Shown: one piece after another, positions 44,402-52,500 of the stretch
How positions within the stretch are numbered: the stretch's first letter is position 1
Layout of the letters: every line of letters begins with the position of its first letter
Origin: Ramlibacter alkalitolerans
GTDB lineage: Bacteria; Pseudomonadota; Gammaproteobacteria; Burkholderiales; Burkholderiaceae_C
Assembly: GCF_016722765.1 (NCBI RefSeq)
Contig: NZ_JAEQND010000009.1
Span: 1 to 52,500, forward strand
Direction of reading: 5' to 3'
Length of the DNA: 52,500 nucleotides
Notes under the pieces: model-generated
Told to the model about the DNA's origin: nothing
Database searches by the model: none
What the model saw: the letters and a program-made list of their open reading frames with translations, nothing else
Program-made: the position numbers and the translations under genes

Positions 44402-44892
44402 GCGCATCCCCCGCACCGCTGCAGATCCGCCGCGCACAGGCCGGCGATGCCGACGTGATCGCCGCCTTCAACTGCGCGATGGCGCAGGAGACCGAAGGCA
44501 AGCGGCTGCTGCCCGAGGTGGTGGGGCGCGGCGTGCGACGGCTGCTCGCCGAGCCGGCGCTGGGCTTCTACCTGGTCGCCGTGGCCGGGGGGGAAGTCGT
44601 CGCGGCGCTGATGGTCACGACCGAGTGGAGCGACTGGCGCGATGGCCGTTTTTGGTGGCTGCAAAGCGTCTACGTGCGGCCGGCCTGGCGCCGCCGCGGC
44701 GTGTTCCGCGCGCTCTACGCCCACGTCACGGCCGCAGCGGCGCAGGAGCCGGACGTCTGCGGATTCCGCCTGTACGTCGAGCGCGGGAACCGCGCCGCGC
44801 AGGCGACGTACCGGGCCCTGGGCCTGCACGGGACGGACTACCTGCTGCTGGAGCAACTGCGACCCGGCGTCGTCTACCTGCAGGCGGACTAG
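44398..44892 (+). CDS. GNAT-family N-acetyltransferase
   Basis: A 164-residue GNAT protein. The acetyl-CoA loop is visible in LQSVYVRPAWRRRGVFRALYAHV, and the FRLYVERGNRAAQATYRALGL segment follows, as in small-molecule and ribosomal acetyltransferases. It starts on the PAP2 stop (ATGA) and is the last gene of the long plus-strand run from thiD. Substrate unknown. Confidence 0.88.
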   Translation: MSASPAPLQIRRAQAGDADVIAAFNCAMAQETEGKRLLPEVVGRGVRRLLAEPALGFYLVAVAGGEVVAALMVTTEWSDWRDGRFWWLQSVYVRPAWRRRGVFRALYAHVTAAAAQEPDVCGFRLYVERGNRAAQATYRALGLHGTDYLLLEQLRPGVVYLQAD

Positions 44893-45046
44893 GACGCAGG
44901 CGGCGCAGGCCTTGCCGGCGGCAGGGGCCCGGAAGTGCCGGTGCGGCTACGTAATTGCCCAGTTGCCATAAGCCAGCATGTTGGTACATTGGGCTTAATC
45001 GCAAAGACCACGGCCCTGCAGGCCGAGCAACCCCACGGAGCCCCCC

Positions 45047-45193
45047 ATGCAGCCGACGAAAGCGCCCCACCAGCCTGCGCCGCCCGCCAAGGCGCCCGCC
45101 CCGCCGCATAGCGGCGAAGGCTCGCACAGCGCACTGGAAGCGCTCAAGCGCGTGGCGCGCGGCAAGCCGGCCGCGCGCGGCGATCGCCGCTAG
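45047..45193 (+). CDS. Small proline-rich basic protein, 48 residues
   Basis: An open reading frame of 48 codons beginning MQPTKAPHQPAPPAKAPAPP and ending ARGKPAARGDRR. The first half is Pro/Ala-rich, the second is a basic helix (SALEALKRVARGK). GGAG sits 6 nt before the ATG, in the same AC-GGAG-CCC setting used by other genes here. The AT-richer stretch at 44950-45005 may hold its promoter. I do not recognise the family, but the good ribosome site and clear stop favour a real gene. The rest of 44893-45225 holds nothing else I can support. Confidence 0.55.
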   Translation: MQPTKAPHQPAPPAKAPAPPHSGEGSHSALEALKRVARGKPAARGDRR

Positions 45194-45225
45194 AGAACCG
45201 GACCTGGGAAAGGCGCCTGCGCCCG

Positions 45226-46857
45226 CTACGCCGGCGCGTTGCAGAAGGTGGGCAGCGCGTACACCGCGAGCCGCCCCTGCCGGCCGCGGATCTCCAGGTC
45301 GTGGCGCTGCCAGTCGTCGTGCGCGCGGCCGGCGCGGCGCAGCACTTCCTCCGACACCACCAGCCGCACTTTCAGCAGCTTGGTCAGCTCCTGCAGGCGG
45401 CTCGCCGTGTTGACCGCGTCGCCGACGGCCGTCAGGGTGCGCGTCTCGCGGTAGCCCACGGTGCCCACGGCGGCCGTGCCGGCGTGGATGCCGATGCCGA
45501 AATCGAGCGGCCGGCGGAATTCGGCCGCCAGGCTGTCGTTGACGGCCGCCATGCGCCGCTCGATCGCCTCGGCCGCCGCGAGGGCCTGGCGTGCCGCCGT
45601 GACGGTGTCCGTTTCCAGCCCGAACAGGGCCATCACGCTGTCGCCGATGAACTGGTTGGGGATGCCGCCCGCTTCGCGCACCGCATCGCCCACCGCTTCG
45701 AAGTACTGGTCCAGCACGTAGACGAGGTCGAACGGGAGGTGATGCTCCGAAAGCCCCGTCCAGCGGCGCAGGTCCGCGAACAGCACCACCACCTCGCGCT
45801 CGGCCGTCGGGCCCCAGGCGTCGTGGGCGGGCGCGGTGCTGCGCACCGTGGCGAGCGGCCTGACCTCGATGGCGGCCGTGGGGCGCAACTGGCAGGCCAG
45901 GCGCACCGCCGGCGGGGCGCCGATGCGCGCCAGCGTGTGCGCCTCGTCCGGCCCGGGGGCGGGCAGGGGTGCCGCACTGGCCAGCACTTCGACGCGGCAG
46001 GTCGAGCAACGGGCGCGCCCGCCGCACACCGACATGTGCGGAATGCCGAAGGCGCGGCTCGCCTCCAGCACGGAGTAGCCGGCGGGCACATCGACGGTTT
46101 GCGAGGGATAGCTGATGCGCACCAGCCGCCGGCTCGCGCGCGCCCAGGCCACCTGCGCCCAGCGCGCCGTGAGCGTGGCCGCGAGTAGCGCCAGCGGCGT
46201 GTAGAAGACGATCTCGACCCAGCGCTGCAGCGTCGCGTCGTGCGGACCCGGCGGGCGCGCCTGCACCGGCAGCGCGGAGGCTTCGCGGGCCATCGCGAGA
46301 TAGCCCGTGAAGGCCAGCACCGGCAGCAGGGTCGCGAGCGCCACCAGGGTCGACTGCCAGCGGCGCCAGCCCGCGCGGTGGCGGAAGGCGAGCTGCAGGC
46401 CCAGGCAGGCGTGCAGCCACACGACGACGACCATCGTGAGCTGGCGCAGGCTGAAGTTGCTGGACCACATCGACGCGGTGATGCGCCGGTACGTGTCGTC
46501 CCAGGCGATGAGCTCCCAGGCCAGGCGCGTCTGCACCATGTGGAAGGCGAGCAGCAGGGGGATCGTGAAACCCAGCGTGATGCGGGTCAGTTCCAGCGGC
46601 GGCATGCGCAGGGTGTGGCGCTCGTACAGGGCGGACAGCGCGAGGCCGAAGTGCAGCAGGAGCGCCCCATAGAATGCGAGCGTCGCCGGCGGGCTGCGCC
46701 AGAACGCCACGAAGATTTCGCGCCCCGCTTCGGCGGCGGCGAGCGAAACCAGCCCGGTCGCGTGGTTCAACAGGTGGGTCGCGACGTAGGTCAGCAGGAT
46801 CAGCCCGGAGGCCAGTCGCAGCGTGCGCGGTCGGGGGTGCAGGGGGTTCAATGGCAA
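45226..46857 (-). CDS. cyaC: Membrane-anchored redox adenylate cyclase, CyaC type (b-heme anchor/2Fe-2S/cyclase)
   Basis: A 543-residue fusion. Residues ~15-235 hold about six membrane helices with histidines H28, H70, H106 and H149 placed as heme ligands, like succinate dehydrogenase anchors. A 2Fe-2S ferredoxin domain follows (about 245-335; C278, C284, C287, C322). Residues ~355-540 are a class III cyclase with metal aspartates D362 (LFADLRRW) and D406 (FIGDSVMALFG). This matches CyaC of Sinorhizobium meliloti, a quinone-responsive cyclase, so cAMP output linked to respiratory redox state is likely. The start is a TTG at 46857 or 46851, overlapping the divergent Crp-like start. Confidence 0.88.
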   Translation of the reverse strand: MPLNPLHPRPRTLRLASGLILLTYVATHLLNHATGLVSLAAAEAGREIFVAFWRSPPATLAFYGALLLHFGLALSALYERHTLRMPPLELTRITLGFTIPLLLAFHMVQTRLAWELIAWDDTYRRITASMWSSNFSLRQLTMVVVVWLHACLGLQLAFRHRAGWRRWQSTLVALATLLPVLAFTGYLAMAREASALPVQARPPGPHDATLQRWVEIVFYTPLALLAATLTARWAQVAWARASRRLVRISYPSQTVDVPAGYSVLEASRAFGIPHMSVCGGRARCSTCRVEVLASAAPLPAPGPDEAHTLARIGAPPAVRLACQLRPTAAIEVRPLATVRSTAPAHDAWGPTAEREVVVLFADLRRWTGLSEHHLPFDLVYVLDQYFEAVGDAVREAGGIPNQFIGDSVMALFGLETDTVTAARQALAAAEAIERRMAAVNDSLAAEFRRPLDFGIGIHAGTAAVGTVGYRETRTLTAVGDAVNTASRLQELTKLLKVRLVVSEEVLRRAGRAHDDWQRHDLEIRGRQGRLAVYALPTFCNAPA

Positions 46858-47558
46858 CAGTTCAGGCGTCGACTTTCGGGTTGCGCAACGTGAAGATGCT
46901 GCAGGGGCTCTCGCAGGAGCGCCTGGAGATTCTCGCTGCTCGATTCGCCTGGCGCACGGTGGAGCCGGGGCAGGTGATTGTGGCGCGCAACAGCCACGAT
47001 CGCGACGTGCATTTCGTGGTGAGCGGCCACGTGCGCGTGACGAGCTTCTCCGCCGGCGGCAAGCAGGTCACCTTCCGCGACGAGGAGCCCGGCGAGATGT
47101 TCGGCGACCTGGCCGCCATCGACGGGGCGCCGCGCTCGGCCGACGTGCTGGCGCTGGACAGCGTGCTGGTCGCCTCGCTCTCGCCCGAGGATTTCCGCGC
47201 GCTGATCGCCGCCGAGGAACTGGTGCGCGAGCGCGTGCTGCAGCGGCTGGCGGGTCTCGTGCGGCAGCTCTCCGAGCGGGTGATCGAACTGAGCACGCTG
47301 GGCGTGCAGAACCGCATCCACGCGGAGTTGCTGCGGCTGGCGCGCGCCAGCGGCGCCACGGGCACCCAGGCGCGCATCGATCCCGCGCCCAAGCACGCCG
47401 ACATGGCGAGCCAGGTCAGCACCTACCGCGAGCAGGTCACGCGCGAACTGTCCCTGCTCACGAAGCAGGGCTTGCTCGCGAAGGACGGCAATGCGCTGGT
47501 GCTGCTGGATGTGCCCAAGCTGGAACGCATGGTGGAGGAGGTGCGCTCCGCGGCTTGA
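46851..47558 (+). CDS. Crp/Fnr-family transcriptional regulator
   Basis: A 235-residue CRP-like regulator. The nucleotide-binding barrel contains GEMFGDLAAIDGAPRSADV, close to the CRP phosphate-binding cassette but with Asp where CRP has Glu. The C-terminal winged helix (HADMASQVSTYREQVTRELSLLTKQGLL) is of the CRP/Fnr kind. There is no Fnr cysteine cluster. The ATG at 46851 has AGGGGG at 46841-46846, 4 nt upstream. It is divergent from and overlaps the start of the CyaC-type cyclase by a few bases, so it is a strong candidate for the receiver of that cyclase's cAMP (inference). Confidence 0.9.
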   Translation: MATVQASTFGLRNVKMLQGLSQERLEILAARFAWRTVEPGQVIVARNSHDRDVHFVVSGHVRVTSFSAGGKQVTFRDEEPGEMFGDLAAIDGAPRSADVLALDSVLVASLSPEDFRALIAAEELVRERVLQRLAGLVRQLSERVIELSTLGVQNRIHAELLRLARASGATGTQARIDPAPKHADMASQVSTYREQVTRELSLLTKQGLLAKDGNALVLLDVPKLERMVEEVRSAA

Positions 47559-47697
47559 GGCGCGTCGTTCCAGCGGCGTGCGGCGCCTGCCGGCATCGTC
47601 GAAAGCCGGTGCGCAAACGCACATCGCTCGAAGCGGTGGATCCCTAGAGTCTGGGTTGTGGACACGACGTCCACCCCCACAACCCCAAGGAGCCACC

Positions 47698-48048
47698 ATG
47701 AACCGCACCCTCATCGCCGCCATCGCCTTCGTTGCCGCTTCCTCCGCTTTCGCCGAGAGCCCGCTGGCCAACACCACGCCTGTCACGGGCGCCAAGAGCC
47801 GCGCCGAAGTGACGGTCGAACTGCAGCAGTACAAGGCCTCCGGCGTGAACCCCTGGGCCCAGGGCTACGACCAGCTGCGCGGCCTGCAAGGCAGCAAGAC
47901 GCGCGCGCAGGTCAACGCCGAATACATGCAGTCGCGCGACGAGACTGCGGCCCTCACCGGCGAAGACAGCGGCTCGGCGTACCTGTCGGCCCGCACGCCC
48001 GGTGTCGCCGGCGCGGTGCTTGCCGGCCAGCCCGTCAACGCCCACTGA
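47698..48048 (+). CDS. DUF4148-family secreted protein
   Basis: A 116-residue exported protein. The signal peptide MNRTLIAAIAFVAASSAFA is followed by a mature part in which ...KSRAEVTVELQQYKASGVNPWAQGYDQLRG and SKTRAQVNAEYMQSRDETAALTGEDSGS form two similar copies of the short (K/G)xR(A/E)xVxxEL/EY motif typical of DUF4148. The family is abundant in Burkholderiales and its function is unknown. AAGGAG precedes the ATG. A stem GTGGAC/GTCCAC lies about 25 nt further up. Confidence 0.85.
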   Translation: MNRTLIAAIAFVAASSAFAESPLANTTPVTGAKSRAEVTVELQQYKASGVNPWAQGYDQLRGLQGSKTRAQVNAEYMQSRDETAALTGEDSGSAYLSARTPGVAGAVLAGQPVNAH

Positions 48049-48385
48049 GATCCTCCGTGGCGGACATGACCGGCGCGCGCTCGCAGCGGGCGCAGCGGCC
48101 GGTCCGCCGCACGCAGTAGAGGATCGCGGCCGCCGCACGCTTCGCCGCTTTCCCCCCGGCCTGCCATGGCGCCGGCACCCCAGCATCGCCGCACATCCCC
48201 TCGGCTTCAGCGTTTCCGCTGAACCTGCCTCCTCGATCCCGCATCAAACTCCGCGCAGGGTGCCAGATGGGCGCCGCACCTGCGTGGGGGTCAAGTGCCC
48301 GCGCGCATGATCCGTACGCGGCGCACCGCTTCGGCGCTGCGAGCCGTTCGAGTCCGACCTTGACCGCCACAGGAGACGCAGCAAC
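48049..48385. other. Intergenic region without recognisable gene
   Basis: 337 nt between the DUF4148 gene and the small membrane protein. Longer open frames here are antisense or out-of-phase products of high GC content and lack plausible ribosome sites and domain signals. I see no RNA gene or strong terminator. It presumably carries the promoter of the gene at 48386. Confidence 0.5.
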
Positions 48386-48649
48386 ATGCCCCGACCCCGG
48401 AACTACTGGTTTCCCGCCAAGCGCCATGGATGGGGGTGGGGCGTCCCATCCGCGTGGCAGGGTTGGGTCGTGCTCGCTCTCTACCTCGCGGCGATCGTCG
48501 GCATCTGCGTCATGTACCCACCGGGTGCGGGCGTCGTCCGCTTTCTTGTCGCTGTCGCTGCCGCAAGCGTGGTGCTCACCGTGGTGTGCTGGATCACGGG
48601 GGAGCCGCCGCGCTGGTCGTGGGGCGAAGCGCGGCATCGCGACAGGTGA
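48386..48649 (+). CDS. Small two-helix membrane protein, function unknown
   Basis: An 87-residue protein with two predicted membrane helices, about residues 27-46 (VVLALYLAAIVGICVMYPP) and 50-70 (VVRFLVAVAAASVVLTVVCWI), and a Trp-rich N-terminus (NYWFPAKRHGWGWGVPSAWQGW). The pattern YWFPAKRxGWGWGxPxxWQGW is one seen in small hypothetical inner-membrane proteins of proteobacteria; the function is unknown. AGGAG lies 11 nt before the ATG. It stands alone, between a DUF4148 gene and the bkd genes. Confidence 0.75.
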   Translation: MPRPRNYWFPAKRHGWGWGVPSAWQGWVVLALYLAAIVGICVMYPPGAGVVRFLVAVAAASVVLTVVCWITGEPPRWSWGEARHRDR

Positions 48650-50065
<1,416 letters not shown>

Positions 50066-50067
50066 AG

Positions 50068-51129
50068 ATGCTCACGAAAACGAAGGAAGCCCGGGTCGCG
50101 CAGGCCGCCGGCGAGACCCGGCCCATGACCATGATCCAGGCGCTGCGCAGCGCGCTGGACGTGATGATGGAGCGCGACGACAACGTCGTCGTGTTCGGCG
50201 AGGACGTCGGCTATTTCGGCGGCGTGTTCCGCGTCACCGAAGGCCTGCAGCAGAAATACGGCAAGTCGCGCTGCTTCGACACGCCGATCAACGAAGGAGG
50301 CATCGTCGGTGCCGCCGTCGGCATGGGTGCCTATGGCCTGCGGCCGGTGGCGGAGATCCAGTTCGCCGATTACTTCTATCCGGCCTACGACCAGATCGTC
50401 TCGGAAGCCGCGCGCCTGCGGTTCCGCTCCGCCGGCGACTTCACCTGCCCGCTCACCGTCCGCATGCCCTGTGGCGGCGGCATCTATGGCGGCCAGACGC
50501 ACAGCCAGAGCCCGGAGGCGCTGTTCACGCACGTGTGCGGCCTGCGCACCGTGATCCCGAGCAACCCGTACGACGCCAAGGGCCTGCTGATCGCCTCGAT
50601 CGAGAGCGACGACCCGGTGGTGTTCCTGGAGCCCAAGCGCCTCTACAACGGCCCCTTCGACGGCCACCACGACCGGCCGGTGACGCCGTGGTCCAAGCAT
50701 CCGCTGGGCAACGTCCCCGAGGGCTACTACAGCGTGCCGCTCGAATCGGCCGCCGTGGTCCGCCCCGGCAAGGAACTCACGGTGATCACCTACGGCACGA
50801 TGGTCTGGGTCTCGCTGGCGGCGGCCGAAGAGACCGGCGTCGATGCCGAGATCATCGACCTGCGCTCGCTCTGGCCGCTGGACCTGGAGACGGTGCTGGA
50901 ATCGGTGAAGAAGACCGGCCGCTGCGTCGTGGTGCATGAAGCGACCAGGACCAGCGGCTTCGGCGCCGAGCTCGCGGCGACCGTGCAGGAGCATTGCTTC
51001 TACCACCTGGAAGCGCCGATCGAGCGCGTGGCCGGCTGGGACACGCCGTATCCGCACGCCACCGAATGGGCCTACTTCCCCGGCCCGGGGCGCGTGGGCG
51101 CCGCGTTGCAGCGCGCGGTGGAGGGCTGA
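50068..51129 (+). CDS. bkdA2: Branched-chain 2-oxoacid dehydrogenase E1 beta subunit
   Basis: A 353-residue transketolase-like subunit that pairs with E1 alpha to complete the ThDP site. VVVFGEDVGYFGGVFRVTEGLQQKYGKSRCFDTPINEGGIVGAAVGMGAYGLRPVAEIQFADYFYPAYDQI is the conserved N-terminal core. AGVFRV-type glycine loops and the LRSLWPLDLETVLESVKKTGRCVVVHEA C-terminal domain are intact. It starts 2 nt after bkdA1 and is followed after 2 nt by the E2 gene. Confidence 0.94.
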   Translation: MLTKTKEARVAQAAGETRPMTMIQALRSALDVMMERDDNVVVFGEDVGYFGGVFRVTEGLQQKYGKSRCFDTPINEGGIVGAAVGMGAYGLRPVAEIQFADYFYPAYDQIVSEAARLRFRSAGDFTCPLTVRMPCGGGIYGGQTHSQSPEALFTHVCGLRTVIPSNPYDAKGLLIASIESDDPVVFLEPKRLYNGPFDGHHDRPVTPWSKHPLGNVPEGYYSVPLESAAVVRPGKELTVITYGTMVWVSLAAAEETGVDAEIIDLRSLWPLDLETVLESVKKTGRCVVVHEATRTSGFGAELAATVQEHCFYHLEAPIERVAGWDTPYPHATEWAYFPGPGRVGAALQRAVEG

Positions 51130-51131
51130 TC

Positions 51132-52493
51132 ATGGGACTCTATGCGATCAAGATGCCCGACATCGGCGAAGGCATCGCCGAAGTGGAACTGGTGGCCTGG
51201 CGCGTGCAGCCCGGCGACACGGTGAAGGAAGACCAGATCCTCGCCGACGTGATGACCGACAAGGCGACGGTGGAGATTCCCTCGCCCGTGGCCGGCAAAG
51301 TGGAAACGCTCGGCGGCCAGCCGGGGCAGTTGATGGCGGTAGGCGCCGAGTTGATCCGCCTGGAAGTCGAAGGGGCAGGCAACGTGCGCGAAGGCGCGGC
51401 TGCAGGCTCCCTCCGGGGGAGGGTTGGGGTGGGGGCTGGCGCCGGCGCGGCGCCTGTTGCTCCTGACCGGAAGGACGACATTACGCACGAGAACGCGGAT
51501 GTCGATGCGCCGGCGGCCGGGAGCGCCCCCACCCCGGCCCTCCCCCAGAGGGGGAGGGAGGAAAGCCTGGGCCGGCGCGAACCGCCGCGCGCCACGCCGG
51601 CGCCGATGCGGCCGCCGGGAGAGAAGCCCATCGCCTCCCCGGCCGTCCGCCGCCGCGCCTGGGATCTCGGCATCGAGCTGCAGTTCGTGCACGGCAGCGG
51701 CCCCGCCGGCCGCATCATCCACGAGGACCTCGACGTCTATCTCGCCGCGCGCGGCCAGGGGCCCACGGCGCGCGCCACCGCGCTGCGCCAGCGGCAGGGC
51801 GAGGAAGCCATTCCCGTGATCGGCCTGCGCCGCAAGATCGCGCAGAAGATGCAGGAGGCCAAGCGCCGCATCCCGCACTTCAGCTACGTCGAGGAAGTGG
51901 ACGTCACCGACTTGGAAGCCCTGCGGGCGCAGCTCAATGCGAAGTTCGGCGACACGCGCGGCAAGCTTACGGTGCTGCCCTTCATCGCGCGTGCGGTGGT
52001 GCTGGCGCTGGACGATTTCCCGCAGGTCAACGCGCGCTTCGACGACGATGCGGGCGTGATCGCGCGCTCGAACCCGGTGCACCTGGGCATCGCAACGCAG
52101 ACTGACGCCGGCCTCGCCGTGCCCGTGCTGCGCCATGCGGAGGCGCAGGACGTGTGGGGGCTGTCGCGGGAGATCGCGCGCCTGGCGCACGCCACGCGCT
52201 CCGGCAAGGCCACGCGCGAGGAACTCGCCGGCTCCACCCTCACGATCACCAGCCTCGGGCCGCTGGGCGGCATCGTCACCACACCGGTGATCAACCATCC
52301 CGAAGTGGCGATCGTCGGTGTCAACCGGATCGTCGAGCGGCCGGTGATCCGCAACGGCGCGGTCGTCGCACGGCAGCTGATGAACCTGTCCTCGTCCTTC
52401 GACCACCGCGTGATCGACGGCATGGACGCGGCGCGTTTCATCCAGGCAGTGCGGGCCCTGCTCGAGTCGCCGGCCATGCTGTTCGTGGAGTAG
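51132..52493 (+). CDS. bkdB: Branched-chain 2-oxoacid dehydrogenase E2 (dihydrolipoyl acyltransferase)
   Basis: A 453-residue core enzyme that moves the acyl group to CoA. The single lipoyl domain (about 1-80) has its lipoylated lysine in MTDKATVEIPSP; the peripheral subunit-binding domain is at about 170-205 (ASPAVRRRAWDLGIELQFVHGSGPAGRI); the catalytic domain ends with FDHRVIDGMDAARFI, with the active histidine. The linker (about 90-155) is unusual: it is partly encoded by two inverted GC-rich repeats at 51406 and 51523. The E3 gene is not in the window; it may lie downstream. Confidence 0.94.
   Translation: MGLYAIKMPDIGEGIAEVELVAWRVQPGDTVKEDQILADVMTDKATVEIPSPVAGKVETLGGQPGQLMAVGAELIRLEVEGAGNVREGAAAGSLRGRVGVGAGAGAAPVAPDRKDDITHENADVDAPAAGSAPTPALPQRGREESLGRREPPRATPAPMRPPGEKPIASPAVRRRAWDLGIELQFVHGSGPAGRIIHEDLDVYLAARGQGPTARATALRQRQGEEAIPVIGLRRKIAQKMQEAKRRIPHFSYVEEVDVTDLEALRAQLNAKFGDTRGKLTVLPFIARAVVLALDDFPQVNARFDDDAGVIARSNPVHLGIATQTDAGLAVPVLRHAEAQDVWGLSREIARLAHATRSGKATREELAGSTLTITSLGPLGGIVTTPVINHPEVAIVGVNRIVERPVIRNGAVVARQLMNLSSSFDHRVIDGMDAARFIQAVRALLESPAMLFVE
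51406..51436. repeat. GC-rich repeat in the E2 linker, first copy
   Basis: GCTCCCTCCGGGGGAGGGTT followed by GGGGTGGGGGC. It reads in frame as GSLRGRVGVGAG. It is the inverse of the repeat at 51523, allowing a long intramolecular stem in the message. Confidence 0.7.
51523..51561. repeat. GC-rich repeat in the E2 linker, second (inverted) copy
   Basis: GCGCCCCCACCCCGGCCCTC followed by CCCCAGAGGGGGAGGGAGG. It reads in frame as SAPTPALPQRGRE, a peptide often produced when this class of bacterial intergenic repeat is translated. Confidence 0.75.
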
Positions 52494-52500
52494 AAAACGA

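Overview
The window looks like chromosomal DNA of a high-GC betaproteobacterium, probably Comamonadaceae (Ramlibacter/Variovorax-like). This is inferred from overall gene content, the Bug/TctC-type binding protein, the DUF4148 protein, the FFL(E/Q)ELY-motif protein, the isovaleryl-CoA dehydrogenase/carbonic anhydrase/AceK neighbourhood, and near-leaderless TAAAAT-type promoters. Genes are densely packed, with many ATGA/GTGA stop-start overlaps. I see no phage, insertion sequence, CRISPR array or tRNA. The left edge is the tail of an rRNA operon (23S-5S spacer, 5S gene, terminator).

Layout. 0.3-4.7 kb: a metallo-beta-lactamase-fold hydrolase, a long-chain acyl-CoA ligase, an FFLxELY protein, and a divergent alpha/beta hydrolase. 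4.8-8.8 kb: a LuxR-type regulator, a Crp/Fnr regulator, a class III cyclase with TPR repeats, and a GNAT protein. 8.9-16.7 kb: housekeeping genes corC, lnt, glyQ, glyS, gmhB, plsC and a YgjP-like metallopeptidase. 16.8-26.8 kb: an acyl-CoA/leucine-catabolism block headed by a MerR regulator of LiuR type that is bracketed by two near-identical operators. It continues with a thioesterase, isovaleryl-CoA dehydrogenase, carbonic anhydrase, aceK, thiolase, SDR, a second acyl-CoA dehydrogenase, rhodanese, YchJ and a HAD phosphatase. 26.9-32.8 kb: a stressosome locus (RsbR, RsbS, RsbT, and an RsbX-like kinase/phosphatase fusion) feeding a histidine kinase, a REC-PAS-HK-REC hybrid kinase and an HPt protein.

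34.8-44.9 kb: a TPP riboswitch followed by a tightly coupled run of genes. In order these are ThiD, a LuxE-like acyl-protein synthetase, a LuxC-like acyl reductase, a three-gene NMT1/THI5-type ABC importer, an SDR, a ThiE fused to what looks like a dead ThiD fragment, a Bug solute-binding protein, a PAP2 phosphatase and a GNAT. This is the most likely undescribed system. A TPP-repressed importer, plus an enzyme set able to take a carboxylate through an aldehyde to an alcohol, plus ThiD/ThiE, suggests salvage of oxidised (carboxylated) thiamine precursors. The chemistry is my inference. 45.0-48.6 kb: a small proline-rich ORF, a membrane/2Fe-2S/cyclase fusion of CyaC type divergent from a second Crp-like regulator, a DUF4148 secreted protein and a small membrane protein. 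48.8-52.5 kb: the E1 alpha, E1 beta and E2 subunits of a branched-chain 2-oxoacid dehydrogenase, which would make the isovaleryl-CoA used by the dehydrogenase at 17.9 kb.

Repeats. Two copies of a ~95-bp palindromic element each begin 10 nt after a stop codon. Two dRS3-like GTTCCC/ATTCCC repeats occur, one of which encodes the end of an ABC ATPase. GC-rich CCCTCC palindromes lie in frame inside interdomain linkers of the ThiE fusion and the E2 subunit.
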